From Locusta migratoria (taxonomy: Eukaryota; Arthropoda; Insecta; Orthoptera; Acrididae), in contig CM048750.1 in assembly GCA_026315105.1 (NCBI GenBank), positions 163,212,549-163,276,548 on the forward strand: 64,000 nt of DNA. Direction: 5' to 3'. The position numbers and the translations under genes are program-made. The notes under the pieces were generated by a model. It had not been told where the DNA came from and ran no database searches. It was given only the letters and a program-made list of their open reading frames with translations. Numbering within the stretch: position 1 is the first letter of the stretch; every line of letters starts with the position of its first letter. Below, piece by piece: positions 22,787 to 33,722 of the stretch.

Positions 22787-24193
22787 ACCTCACATTCCCA
22801 AGTGGGGTATTCTGACTACCCTAGATTGATTTTTTCCCTATAATAATGTTATCTGAAGGGCCACATGCTTGTGGTTTCATGACTTTGCACTAAAATGATT
22901 GACATTGAAATCACACTCAAGACTGTCTAATTTTTTTGGCTTTATCATTGTTATTCAAGTCATTTATTGGTGAGGTTATGAGACTACCCCAGTTGGTATG
23001 AAAAGTCTTATTTTCTTATTTGCAGAACAAGAAGATTTTTCTTCATTGAGTATTACCATAGATCCAATGTTTGTTAATGTTGCTGGTTAATATTGTTGAG
23101 TTGAATTTGACGTTCAATGTTGAGTTGAAATTATATGAGTCAGTATTTCATCTGTAAGTAAGAATGCCCAAATGACTTTCTAGCGAAGAGATCATGGAAA
23201 TTCTTCACAATTCTGATGTCAGAGACGATGAAAATGAATGGGACACCGATAATGAATTGAATGAATGTATGGACCCTCTTGACAAAGACCATATCACGCA
23301 ATCAGTTGCAGCTGATGATGAAATACCAGAAGACGCTACACATTCATGTGAACAAGTAGTAGTAGTAGAAAAAGAAGAAGAAGAAGATAATGATGATAAT
23401 GAAGAAGTAGACACTGGAGAATTGTTTGTTTCTAGAAGTGGACTACAATTTTCTAGTGAACCACCAAAAGGTGGGCAGTGTCGACATCGCAATATTTTGA
23501 ACATGACACAAGGCCCAGTGAATGATGGAAAGAACAATCAAAACAATAAAAGAGTCATTTTTATTGTTTATCTCACCGGAAATCGTTTGTACAAGAAACG
23601 AACAGAGAAAACAAAAGAGTAATTTATATGTCGAATGCAGCTCATTCTTCGAACAAAACGACATGGACAGATATAAATGCAACTGAAGTGTACGCTGTAT
23701 GAGCAATTCTAATAGGAGCTGGTCGAACTAATGTACGTGACAACTGCTTCAGATCTGTGGGAAGGTAATGTAGCCTTTCGGCAACCATTCTTTTCTGTTG
23801 CCATGTCAAGAAACCGATTTTTGTCTATTCTGAAATTCTTGCGATTTGACAACAGAGACACAAGAGCACAGAGAATAGAAGAACCCAGGACAAGCTACAA
23901 GCCATCACGGTAGTGTTCGACAAATTTCAATCTAATTTGTGCAAGAACATCTATCCTTAAACTTTTTTGGGGTAGTCCAAATACCCCGCTTGGTAGAATA
24001 GAAGTGTGAAAAAGCTTTCTGATCAAATACTTCTAATAACCTGAAAAGCTGTTTTTCAATACTAAATAAACCTCTTCAATGGAAATAACGAAATCTGAGA
24101 ACAAAAATTACTATAAAACACCAAACTCTTTTGGGTAATCCAAATACCCCACATGGTAAAATAGAGGTGTGAAAAAGCTTGGTAATGGGAGGG
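22787..24193 (+). mobile_element. Decayed piggyBac-like transposon
   Basis: Bounded by TTAA at 22783-22786 and 24194-24197, the piggyBac target duplication. Terminal repeats ACCTCACATTCCCAAG (left) and CCCTCCCATTACCAAG (right, inverted) agree at 13 of 16 positions. Subterminal GGGGTATT...TACCC motifs recur at both ends. The plus-strand transposase starts at 23194 with an acidic N-terminus (DVRDDENEWDTDNELNE), and after frameshifts reads ATEVYAV, LIGAGRTNV and FRQPFFSVAMSRNRFLSILK (near 23770-23830). The aspartate-containing catalytic core and the C-terminal cysteine-rich domain are absent, so the element is internally deleted. Confidence 0.88.
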
Positions 24194-25318
24194 TTAATGA
24201 ATGGTTGCATTCCTTAAAAATATTAAACGCTTAGTGATACTGAACGTTAAATCAAATATTCGTTCAGGTTAGTGATAATCATAATTACACAAGAATAATG
24301 AAGACAAAATAACTGTTCAATTACAAGCATCATAGATACGTAATAAGTGGATTGTCAGTCAATCAAAATATGTGGGAAAACATACTATGAATTTACTTTA
24401 TGCACTGATGCTAAAACTAGTAAGCCAAAAGTATCAAAGAAGAAGGTAACTCACATATCGTAACATATATCCAAGTAAACTCTTGAAATACCGGTTTATT
24501 TAATATCTAACTGCTGCAATGAAGAGATATGTTAAACACTGTTTGATGACAACTATAATTTCATCTAATTGTTATACAACATAATTTAATGACCCCGATG
24601 TACTTTATCTTTGCCCATTTCGTTCATTGTTGATTTTGACTGACATTTTATCCCATGTTACATGGTTTTTTTGTACTTTGTCCACACATACTTTATTTGA
24701 TGAAGGCATCCTGCCTAGATATTACTTTCTATATTATATGATGAAGAGTACTGATATTCTAGACTTGATTATATTGAGAGAGAAAAATATTTATTACATA
24801 CAATCAACACCATTACTTTTAGAAGCAGTATATTTCAGATACTTTGATTCTTATATTGCCCCACTTTAGGTTATGTTAGTAACACTAAAAGTGGGCCTTT
24901 GTGATCGTCTTTTGAAAGCTCGAAATTTAAATGAAAATAACGGCCTAAGCGTTCATCTGACACGAAAATTGAATAACCTAATTTTTAGAGGAGAAAATTC
25001 TCTACAACGTTACTCTCTTATGTTTTTTTCATATCTCGTATCGTTTGACAGCTATTTGCAAAAATAACGATGACCAGCCGTTCGGAGATGTCATTTGACA
25101 TTCCTAGCCCAGAACTCTCTCTGGCATACGCCATTTTGCGTTGCGTATTTGATGATTTTGTTATTGTAACTTGTACGTTGTCCTTTCTAAACATTGGCGC
25201 ACTGAAGAATTAACAAAAACGTGTCGTTCTTCGTATGATAAATGATAATCTAGTGTCTAGTGTATATAACTACCATTAATAGTACAAGACTGAAGGTCAC
25301 ATACTCCAGTTATTACAG

Positions 25319-25387
25319 GTGGTGTAGTGGATATCGCGTTGAGCTGTAATGCTCATAATCAGTGGTTCAGAACCCGTTAGTACACAA
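25319..25387 (+). repeat. tRNA-like SINE head
   Basis: tRNA-like stretch: 'ggtggtgtagtggatatcgcg' (A box), then 'gtggttcagaaccc' (B box). It leads into the inverted-repeat arm at about 25440, a layout also seen at 11811. Probably the head of a SINE and not a tRNA gene. Confidence 0.45.
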
Positions 25388-25439
25388 AAATTTTTTCTAC
25401 TTTTATCCTAAGAGAGTTTCGTGAATCCTTATTAATTAA

Positions 25440-26240
25440 ATACAGCTATGTTCTTCAATGTTTAGAGTTGTGCATATCTAAAAACGCTCACTCTAAATTG
25501 TGTGTTTATGCTATTTCGCGAATAAGCTGTGAAATACGTAACAACGAATTGAACAATGATCTTCTGAAGCATATGCACGTAAACTATGAGATGCTGTAAC
25601 AATGAACAGTCTGAATAACGATCTGATACAGGTAGTTTCGTATATATAAAGGAAGTTATAGATTTCTGTGGCAAGTGTAGTTCCTTAATGAAACGAAGGG
25701 GAAGTGTATACTTTGCAACAAATTACCTTTTTTTCTAAGCGTTTATTCACTATTTATGGAATATATTGAAAGTCATTAATAAGAATCATTGTATCAACCA
25801 AAATGTTTGACATGGTTGCTATGGATGGTTTCAACGTAGATGTTATTACCTTTCCTGTAGTTCAGATATGACTTTGTTCTTGTTACTCTGTAAAATAAAT
25901 AGTAACTATTCTATTTCACACTGTGATTACGTTTGCTTTTACAGCTAAAATCTCAAACGCAATAAGTGTGGTAATACTGAATTTCACGTAACTCTACTAG
26001 TCAACATATATACAAAGTTATTTGTTATATTTACAGCAGTCATTTTAACCATATCTCCACAGGTTATGTACACGTGATAAAGAAGTCTATGTTTACAATT
26101 CATTGCTATGTATTTCATGGCATGTTCTCAAAACAGAACAAATGCACTTTTCAGAGAAAGCGCTGTTACCTTTGAACAACTCTGAATCTTGCAGAATATA
26201 GTTGTGTTCAGTTAACAAGAGTGTGTGAAAACCTTTTAGG
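25440..26240. repeat. Inverted repeat related to the one at 11865
   Basis: Arms at about 25440-25600 and 26070-26235 are inverted copies. Shared pieces include an 'acgaattg...aacaatg' segment and 'aacgctcactct'/'agagaaagcgct'. The arms also resemble the inner arms at 11865-12590, so these two loci are one family. Non-coding. Confidence 0.6.
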
Positions 26241-26255
26241 AAGCAAGAGGACATA

Positions 26256-26852
26256 CAGGGTGTCCCACTCAACTGTTTCACCCCAGATATCTCTGAAACT
26301 ACAAGAGATATTGAATGACGACCTACACTGTCATGAACATACTGTAGGGGCTTATGAAAGTAGCTACTATGAGACAGTCTAAAACGTAAAGAAACATTTT
26401 TTTCAACTCAAACTTACGTTCTTTTTAATGAATACCCTATATTATTAATAGAACGAAAAATCACAAAAAGAATTGCGTTGGTTGCAACGCAATCCGTCAA
26501 ATACATCCGAAGACACTGCAAAACAATGTTTGAAACACATGAAGCGCACAGCTAAAGAGTCCCGATACTCATGCTTCGCAGTTTCTTCGGATGCATTTAA
26601 CGGATTGTGATGCAACCAACGCCATTCTTCTCGTGATTTTTCATTCTATTGATTGCTTAGGAAATAATATAGGGTATCTATTAAAAAAAACGTAAGTTTG
26701 AGTTGAAAATAATATTTCTTTATGTTTTAGACTGTCTCATATCATCTACTTTCATAAGCCTCTACAGTACATTCATGACCATGAAGGGAGTTTTTCAATA
26801 TCTATTGTAGTTTCAGAGATATATGGGGTGAAACAGTTGAGTGGGACACCTG
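26256..26852. mobile_element. Foldback MITE with CAGGGTGTCCCAC ends
   Basis: About 597-bp near-perfect palindrome. The left end is CAGGGTGTCCCACTCAACTG and the right end its complement ...GTGGGACACCTG. Arms of about 270 bp pair through 'cacccca-gatat-ctctgaaactac' and 'gcgttggttgca' to a centre near 26550. It has no coding capacity. The left side abuts TA; the right flank is TG, so the target duplication is decayed or absent. Confidence 0.85.
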
Positions 26853-27187
26853 TGGTGGTTTGTTCATATTAGTTCTGGGTTGTTCGTTGAGACATTTACT
26901 CAGTTTTGTATTACAGATGGCGTTGAACCAACACCATCTGAAGAGAACGCCTCTGCACTGCCGTGCCAGGTCAAGTCATGCAGAGTAGCTCGCGATCGTG
27001 TAGCTCACTGGCTGGCTGATGGGGCACAGCTCACCGTCTCACAGCGGCCAGCCAGTGAACTACATTTGTTCCAGGGTACAGTCATTCATAACTAGTACAG
27101 GTAAAGAAAATAAACTTTGAACTACCATGGCAAGACAGGTGATAATATTTTAATGGAAAAATGTAATGAAAATGTGGGAGAGATATT

Positions 27188-27371
27188 CGAATGTTCAAAT
27201 GTTTGTAGAGCTTATGGGACTTAACTCCTAAACTTAGAAACTACTTATGAACTAGCTTATACTAAAGACAGCACGAACATCCATGCCTGTGGGGGGATTT
27301 GAAACCCCGACCACAGCGGCCGTGCATACCGGGACTGGCACGCCACAGACCGATTGGCCACTACAGTCGGA
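27188..27371 (-). mobile_element. SINE family A
   Basis: Minus-strand copy with a perfect 12-bp duplication GGGAGAGATATT (27176-27187, 27372-27383). The body lacks the 'ggggtcatcagtccc' segment (internal deletion of about 15 bp). The B box is mutated (GGTTTCAAATCCC). Confidence 0.88.
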
Positions 27372-27812
27372 GGGAGAGATATTAAAATAATAGTTTGAAG
27401 AGGTAAAAGTTCAAAAAAGAGTATGTTTGTCAAAGCTAAATTCAAATATCATATAATTTTGGCTGTTTGTTAAAATACGGTCAGAAAGAATATTACGTGT
27501 TGGGTGCATAGATATTACCACAATTAACATATCGCCATAATTTTTTATTATTTAGATTATTATTTTGATCTGAAATGTTCACAACAACTTATAAAACTAC
27601 AAATCTAAAGTGGGCCATAAAACACGTTAGTGCGATTTTTATTTATAAATCTCATTTTATTTTAATACCTATTTTATTACACCAACCATTATAGCTTATT
27701 ATATTGCTTTAATGCTGATGGTTTATCCACTGACTTGTTGTTCTTTATTTATTTTATATGACATATGTAGACTATGATGTTATAAATACAACTCTGATTT
27801 GTATCTTTATTT

Positions 27813-27865
27813 GTATAGAACCTGAAGATGGTATTTTTATAATACCAAAACCGGTAGTTCAATAC
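27813..27865 (+). ncRNA. Hammerhead-ribozyme-like motif (type I), best copy in window
   Basis: Order and pairing fit a type I hammerhead: stem I GTATAGAAC (27813-27821) pairs at 8 of 9 positions with GTTCAATAC (27857-27865). Core CTGAAGA is at 27822-27828. Stem II is GGTATT/AATACC. After it come AAAA and CCGGT, where A..U can close a very short stem III, and the predicted cleavage base is A27856. Against activity: G12 is A, and there is one extra base before stem II. Known hammerheads in Penelope-like and retrozyme-type elements also have very short stem III. It sits at the outer end of the large inverted repeat. Confidence 0.55.
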
Positions 27866-27905
27866 AACAACAAACTTTATGGCTGTTGGTAAGTACATTT
27901 ATTAT

Positions 27906-28585
27906 TTGGATTTAAAAATAGTCCAGTTGCAGTCCCAATTCCAGAATAAGATGGCACTACATCGATCGTATTAATCTAGTCTAACCTAAAACTGACGTAA
28001 ACTATCTGTGCATACTAACATCGTCCTGGAGTCATTGTCAGTGTATCGATCGTTCATTATACACCGTTTAAATACTACCAAATCTCACTGTACCTATTGC
28101 ACAGTTTCGAGTTTGTAACTCCCTTCCCTTTGAGTGTTGTATTTTCTGAGTTTCAGAGTGCTTACCAGTGTAGTACTATGGTTAGTATCAGTGTACTAGT
28201 AAGGAAGGTACGGGTTTATTGTACCTTCGACAATGAAATTATTGTACACAATACAAGAAAGAATTGGAGGAGAATGTGAAAGCAAATCGATCATGTTATT
28301 TTGAAGGAATTATCATGGGGTTCAGCACCAGCGATTTAGGAAAGGCACAGATAACGTAAATATGGTTTAATATAGGGATATATTTCATGTAGCTCAGTGC
28401 CAAATGCGGATAACGTTTATGTTGCTGAGTAACCTGTTAGTGAGTCTCAAATTATGTTTTACACTTCAGCATTTTTTAATAAAAAAATGATTGCCATCTA
28501 TCGTGTGTTGTATATTCCTATCATCTACTGATTACGCGGAGTGCAAGGGAATAGAGCGTCGGGTTTGACAAGGCGTAGGGCCTAC
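27906..28585. other. Unassigned intronic sequence
   Basis: No gene or named repeat seen. It lies just downstream (minus strand) of the TM7 exon. Confidence 0.5.
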
Positions 28586-28589
28586 TCAC

Positions 28590-28702
28590 CGCTCATGAAG
28601 TTGTAGATGATGGGGTTGACGGCAGAGTTGGCGTAGCACAGCCAGTGCGCCAACATGGAGATGATGCTCGTCGCATCGTTCTGTGGAATATCCATTGTGT
28701 AC
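28590..28702 (-). CDS. Peptide GPCR exon (ECL3, TM7 with NPxxY)
   Basis: Third visible exon, 113 bp, with acceptor TTGTTGCAG and donor AGCG|GTGAGT. It enters in phase 2 (completing an Arg codon) and leaves in phase 1. It encodes the short third extracellular loop (YTMDIPQNDATS) and TM7, including HWLCYANSAVNPIIYNFMSG. NPIIY is the class A NPxxY motif. HWLxYANSAxNPIIYNFxSG is a strong signature of orexin/allatotropin receptors and differs from SIFamide, NPF, leucokinin and trissin receptor types as I know them. The intron to the previous exon is about 13.7 kb. Confidence 0.92.
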
Positions 28703-29018
28703 CTGCAACAAATATTTTACTAACCTAGAAAAACTATCCAATAATATAAAATGGTGTAAACTATTTGTAGCCTTGAGACATATAAGCATGCACTTTAGAA
28801 CAGCGAGTCTCACCTCATGAGCTCTGCGGCCTCACTAATGGTAAATATGTGTATAAAATTAATATTTGGCGGCACTCCTCCCCCTACCCAAAGGAATAAC
28901 AATAAAATTACTAATACTAATTGAATATTGACTGTAAAATATTTTAGTATTATATAACTAGGGACTCGCCCAGCTTCACGCAGGTGGAATTTATATCTGT
29001 AAAAATAGATGTGTGTAT

Positions 29019-29858
29019 TAGTCTTGTTTAGTTCGCGAACGAACTAGTTCGGAAGAGCGCTCCCACAGGCGAACTACGGGAACTAGTTCGCAGATCCCTC
29101 GCCTGTTAGTTCGTCCGCTCCTTTTCCAAAGACTGACGGGGAACAGCGAGAGGACGCGAGAGCGCGCAGAATCGCATGATTCCCTTCTGCCAGTTACCTT
29201 CATTTCGAGCTGAGATGCAGCTCAGCTGTAGTTTCATAGTTCACTGCCACAACAAAATCTGTTTTAAAGTACTACGAGTACTCTGTATGCGAAGTAGTTG
29301 AATACCATTGTATCACCCATTCGGATAAATAACTGGTTTATTTGCCTAAGTATTTGATGCCAAATTGCCCAAAAATGCGGGTAATAGCACACGCTTTGGC
29401 AACACTGATTCATTATATAAAAAAGGTGTCATAAAAAAAGAGCTCTTTTAGTAGCGGTAGCAAAAGCGAAAAAGTGCGGACTGATGAGTCATTTCGAGGT
29501 GAGCGTCTGCCTTCTAGATTACATAGTTCAGTGCTACAAAATTTCTGTTTTGACGTGTTCTGCACTCTGCAATATCTGACTAATAAATACCATAACGTCA
29601 CGATATAGAGATAACTCAGAACTTAAACGCGAGAAATTATCCACAAACTGTTTCTTTTGGTTTGCGAGATATCGTTAGTGGCTCAAGCAGCAAGCGCATG
29701 AAGCAGCTAGGTGGGGGAACTTCTCCCTCTACCTGCACGTGCAGACCACGCCGCTCAGCCATCACTGGGAGCAGACGAACTAAAAAAGCGAAATAGTTCG
29801 CGACAGAGCCACAAACTAAAATGAGCGCTCCCGATCGCGAAGGGAATGCGCAAGTCTA
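29019..29858. mobile_element. Non-autonomous hAT-like transposon
   Basis: The ends TAGTCTTG...CAAGTCTA form short terminal inverted repeats (7 of 8), and a perfect 8-bp duplication, GTGTGTAT, flanks the element (29011-29018, 29859-29866). Subterminal sequence is rich in GTTCGCGAAC / GAACTAGTTC palindromes. No transposase is visible. The 8-bp duplication and TAG...CTA tips are typical of hAT elements. Confidence 0.75.
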
Positions 29859-29867
29859 GTGTGTATG

Positions 29868-30300
29868 TATTTTATTACTTACACTTGTGCGTCCTATTTT
29901 GGAATATTGTGGGATCCACACCAGATGGAACTGACGAACGATTTAGGAAAAAATCAGAGAAGGGCAGCTCAGTTTGTATTATCGCGATGTAGGAAAGACA
30001 GTGTCACGCAAATGATGCACGAGTTGGAGTGGAAATCATTAAAAGAAAGGCGTTATTTGTCGCGGCGAGATCTCTTTGCGAAATTTCTTTTACCAAGATT
30101 CTCTTCAGAATGCGGACGTATGTTGTTAGCTCCCACCTACCTAGGCAGACATGATAATCATAATAAAATTAGAGAAACCAGATCGAAAAAATATTTACGT
30201 GTTCCTTTCCTCCGCGAGATAATAGAGAATTGAACTATAAATTGTTCAATGAACCCTCTTTCATACATTTCAATTTGACTTGCAGAGTATCCATTTAGAT
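29868..30300 (+). mobile_element. CR1/jockey-like LINE 3' fragment (family 1)
   Basis: Plus-strand. In one nearly continuous frame: ILWDPHQMELTNDLGKNQRR, AAQFVLSRCRKDSVTQMMHE, LEWKSLKERRYLSRRDLFAK, then the end of the ORF and a short tail 'tttagatgtagatatag'. It starts abruptly next to the hAT-like element. Confidence 0.88.
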
Positions 30301-30351
30301 GTAGATATAGACTGTGTTCTACCTAACATGATTATACCATTCCTAGCGTAA

Positions 30352-30910
30352 TGAAGCTAGATTAAAATTGTACGCCGGAACCGGGATTCGAACCTTGGAT
30401 CTTTGCTTTTAGCGGACAGCTCTCTCCCGACTCAGGTATCCCAGAACACTTCACGGTCCACCCTTACAACTTACCACCTACTACTTTCCAAACTTCACAG
30501 AAGTTCTCGTGCGAACCTTGCAGGACTAGCACTCGTGCATTCGAACCTGGAACCTGGGTCCCACGTGTGAATCCCGGTGACAGTATACAATTGCAATCTT
30601 TCAGGAAGTTTCATATCAGCGCACACTCCGTTGCAAAATTTCTTACTGGAAACATCCCATAGTCTGTGGTTAAGCCACGTCTCCACCATATTCTTTCTTC
30701 CAGGATTGTATTACTGCAAGGTTTGCTGAAAAATTCTGTGAAGTTTGGAAAGTAGGAGGGGAGGTACTGGGAGAAGTAAAGTTGTGCGGACAGACCGCGA
30801 AGCGTACCGGGATAGCTCAGTCGGTAGAGAGCTTGCCCTCGAAAGGCAAAGATCCCACGTTCGAATCGCGGTTCGGTCACACAATTTTAATCTGCCAGGA
30901 GGTTTCAATC
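30352..30910. mobile_element. Inverted pair of SINE family B units
   Basis: A minus-strand partial unit (about 30352-30535: 'agattaaaattgtacgccgg' then a B box 'gggattcgaacc') is followed by plus-strand material from about 30540 to 30910, including a full tRNA-like head 'gggatagctcagtcggtagag' and B box 'cgttcgaatcgc'. It has the same minus-then-plus layout as the arrays at 45043 and 50526 but is older, with many substitutions. No clear target duplication. Confidence 0.75.
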
Positions 30911-30975
30911 CCCAGTGTGTTTAATCCATATTTAAATACTAATATCATAGTGTAATGTATATTTAAAAGTTTATG

Positions 30976-31117
30976 GCGGTCGGGCGTTCGGATCCCCCCT
31001 CGGGCATGGATATTTGTGCCGTCCTTAGTCTTAGCTAGTTCATAAGTAGTTTGTAAGTTTAGGGACTGATGACCCCGTAGTTAAGTCCCATAAACTGTAC
31101 AAACATTTGAACATTTG
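30976..31117 (+). mobile_element. SINE family A, 5'-truncated
   Basis: Starts in the anticodon-arm/B-box part ('gcggtcgggcgttcgg') and keeps the full tail to 'acatttgaacatttg'. Perfect 11-bp duplication AAAAGTTTATG at 30965-30975 and 31118-31128, so the truncation happened at insertion. Confidence 0.9.
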
Positions 31118-31128
31118 AAAAGTTTATG

Positions 31129-31283
31129 TCTGGCACTAGGAACGACAGTAGTGCCATTAGCGGAGAAAGAGTCAAGTCTAACAACAGAACGACGCTGGCG
31201 CTCATAGCGGTGGCACTATAGTTACAGAATAGTAGCATTATACATAAGAATCGTTCTTACTACTGTCGTACCAAGTGCCAGAC
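31129..31283. repeat. Small inverted-repeat element (155 bp)
   Basis: Ends GTCTGGCACTAGGAACGACA and the complement of GTCTGGCACTTGGTACGACA form about 25-bp inverted repeats. No coding sequence. A MITE candidate of unknown family. Confidence 0.65.
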
Positions 31284-31519
31284 GTAAAATTTTGCACGTA
31301 TATTAATAAATACCGTGATCCAATCGCTACCAAACTTCACAGGATCACCATTTGGGCTAATCTGAAGATTTCATCAAAATTGATTCAACTGCCTGGAGTC
31401 GATATGGAACATACAAACATTTAATGAGTTTGGAAATCATTGTTTCCTGTTAGGAAAGCAGCGAACTGGTGTATGATTAAAAAATTAAAATATCGGTCAA
31501 ATTCGCCATAAATTTCACA

Positions 31520-31760
31520 GTTTATTTTATAGCAAGGTAAAAACGGTTTCGATCTATACTGAGATCATCAGACCGAATTCGTCTCGACGTTGGTGCCGAG
31601 GCGATGGGCGTGCGGCGTCTTCGACGTTGATCTGCTTGAAGGCAGATGCGAGTCTCAGTCGCCACACGCTCATCGCCTCAGCACGAACCTTGAGAAGAAT
31701 ACGATCTGATGATGATCTCAGCGTAGATCGAAACCGGTTAGTTGTTGTAAAAGAAATAGT
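31520..31760. repeat. Inverted repeat with two hammerhead-like cores
   Basis: Arms at about 31520-31613 and 31660-31760 are inverted around a 45-bp centre ('gccgaggcgatgggcg' against 'cgctcatcgcctcagc'). The right arm (plus) holds CTGATGA, a GATCT-loop-AGATC hairpin, GAAA, then CCGGT (31706-31739), which is the full consensus core in order. The left arm (minus) holds the same with a 3-base deletion. Stem I pairing is poor. Same outward arrangement as the repeats at 3861 and 22080. Confidence 0.65.
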
Positions 31761-31989
31761 ATTTTTTTGCGAACTAGACTGATATTATTATTTTTGAATA
31801 AAAACATTTATTTTTATAGTTATGGAAGATTACATCGCATTTATTTTATTAACTAATATCGACGTATAAAATGATTCATTATTATGATTTCATTATTTTA
31901 TGGTACTGTGTTTATATTGACGTGCCTGAATGACATATTCATTCCCGGGTAATTTATAAGTTCCAGTTTGATGTAATAATAATAATTTC

Positions 31990-32272
31990 GTGTGGCTCTT
32001 TGGCCTGGTGCAACTCTTTCAATTGGACGCCACTTCGGTGACTTGCGTGTCCCTAGACTACCCCAGTTATCCAACCGGGGAAAGGGGACCTACAGTTTAA
32101 CTTGGAATCCGAACTACGTGTCGTTTCTGGCGACTCCTCACATGGTTGAGAGGTGAACGATGATATAAAGTGAAGACTGAAAAAATCCGAGGTCCGACCG
32201 GGTTTCGAAACCACGACCCTTCAGTTTCCAGTCGCGCATTTTACCCCATGACCACCGGACACGACCCAGCTT
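31990..32272 (-). mobile_element. tRNA-derived SINE family C
   Basis: Minus-strand tRNA-like head 'gtccggtggtcatggggtaaaatgcgcg' with B box 'gtggtttcgaaaccc', followed by a body containing the complement of 'ggggacctacagtttaac'. The same body occurs at 43698-44011, so this is a third SINE family. Confidence 0.72.
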
Positions 32273-33443
32273 GATATATACAGATGTATTAATTTTGTGT
32301 CCTGCTATAACAAACTCATCAAAAAGTGTTGTATCATCACGATTCTAGGGGCTATGACCCTTTTAACACTGAATAGAGATACACAAAATAACATTTCAGT
32401 TCTCGTTATCGCTCTTGAAAATAGAAATTGACAAGTTGTACAACAATGACGTAGACATTCTGAATTTGTGTTGCAGGTTGCAGCAGACACCAGTATCACT
32501 ATTACTCGAGAACACGTCCTCTTGCACTAATACATGCTGGTATTCGTCATGGTATACTGTCCACTAGATCATCAAGCAGCCCTTTTCAGTGTATCGCAGG
32601 CATATTAGGGTTCATGTATGGAAAACATGGTGGTCATTCTAATCTTGCTATGTCGTTATCATAAAGCAACGCATTCACAAGATGTGAATGTGAATGTGAA
32701 CTGTCATCTGTTAGAATCCCTTACTGAAATTCTGACGATGTGGTTCCATGATGCATCGGAGGATGTCAACCGTGTAGCGAATTGCTGTTTGATTGCCTTT
32801 TACGACCACCAGTGGCTTACAGTGGCACCGCATAATGTCACCTTAAAACATCAGGGAACCAACATCTGGCTGCACTCGCTGGGTGTGTCTAGAAAGTTCA
32901 CGATGACGAGGCTGCCTTTAAATCGGACGATTGGCTGGTTGAAGGCGGATGAGAATCTCATCCGTGAATAGCACTTACAAGGGGAGGCGGCCAATTGTGA
33001 AATTCAGATTCGATTCATACTGCGCACAATAAAAGCTCATGGCCAGAGGTGTAATTTGGCAAAGCCCCAAGATGCACTTCTCAGCCGTTGTCGGCACGAA
33101 CCAGAGTGATAGTTATCATAGAAATATGGAAAGCAGAAAACAGCACGACATTGAGCACATCTGATAAACGATGCGTTTTTACAAAAACAATTGTTTTTTG
33201 AATTATCTATTGGAAACACACCTGATTGACATTCTAAAAAATTGTTCTATCATTCGTCAGGTTTGACTTACACTATACGTATTCGTTTCGGAATATTGTT
33301 TATACTTCTTCCGTTAACTATACGAACATTTGTGAAATACAACTTTCTTTGCGGAAAACATAATGATGTTCGAAGTCGCCAGTGGCATATAATAAGTTGT
33401 TTGAAAGTCGTTTGTCGTGGAAAAACTGGCGACTTCGAACATC

Positions 33444-33610
<167 letters not shown>

Positions 33611-33654
33611 CATTTGAATTACAAAAAACAAATAATAAAAAAAAGTTGCATGCC

Positions 33655-33722
33655 GCAAGATTCGATCCGGCGACCTTCGGATTACGAACCTGCGCGTTTA
33701 ACACTACGCCACGCCTCTGTAC
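33655..33722 (-). repeat. tRNA-like segment inside the foldback element
   Basis: Minus strand: 'aggcgtggcgtagtgttaaacgcg' (A-box-like) and 'gtcgccggatcgaatcttgc' (B-box-like). The spacing is tRNA-like but the arms do not all pair, so it is probably a SINE head captured in the element. Confidence 0.45.

Larger units (their letters stand above)
22080..27905. repeat. Large inverted repeat, arms about 520 bp, right arm split
   Basis: The left arm 22080-22600 is found inverted in two pieces, 24530-24860 and 27655-27905. Matching landmarks: 'ctaccggttttggtattataaaaatacc' near 22105 with its complement near 27835; 'cattacttctaaaagcaatggtg' near 22330 with its complement near 24810; 'catcagggtcattaaattatg' near 22520 with 24590. 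The unmatched 24870-27650 block looks like later insertions, including two foldback elements and a SINE. The centre holds an (AT)n tract and a piggyBac relic. No transposase belonging to the outer repeat is visible. Confidence 0.72.

Noticed and set aside
23205..23537. Minus-strand Ser/Thr-rich 110-codon frame
   Set aside because: It is antisense to the acidic N-terminus of the piggyBac transposase.
32618..32971. A 117-codon plus-strand frame ending near the foldback element
   Set aside because: No recognised domain or motif; the sequence style suggests an unidentified repeat. Not called a gene.
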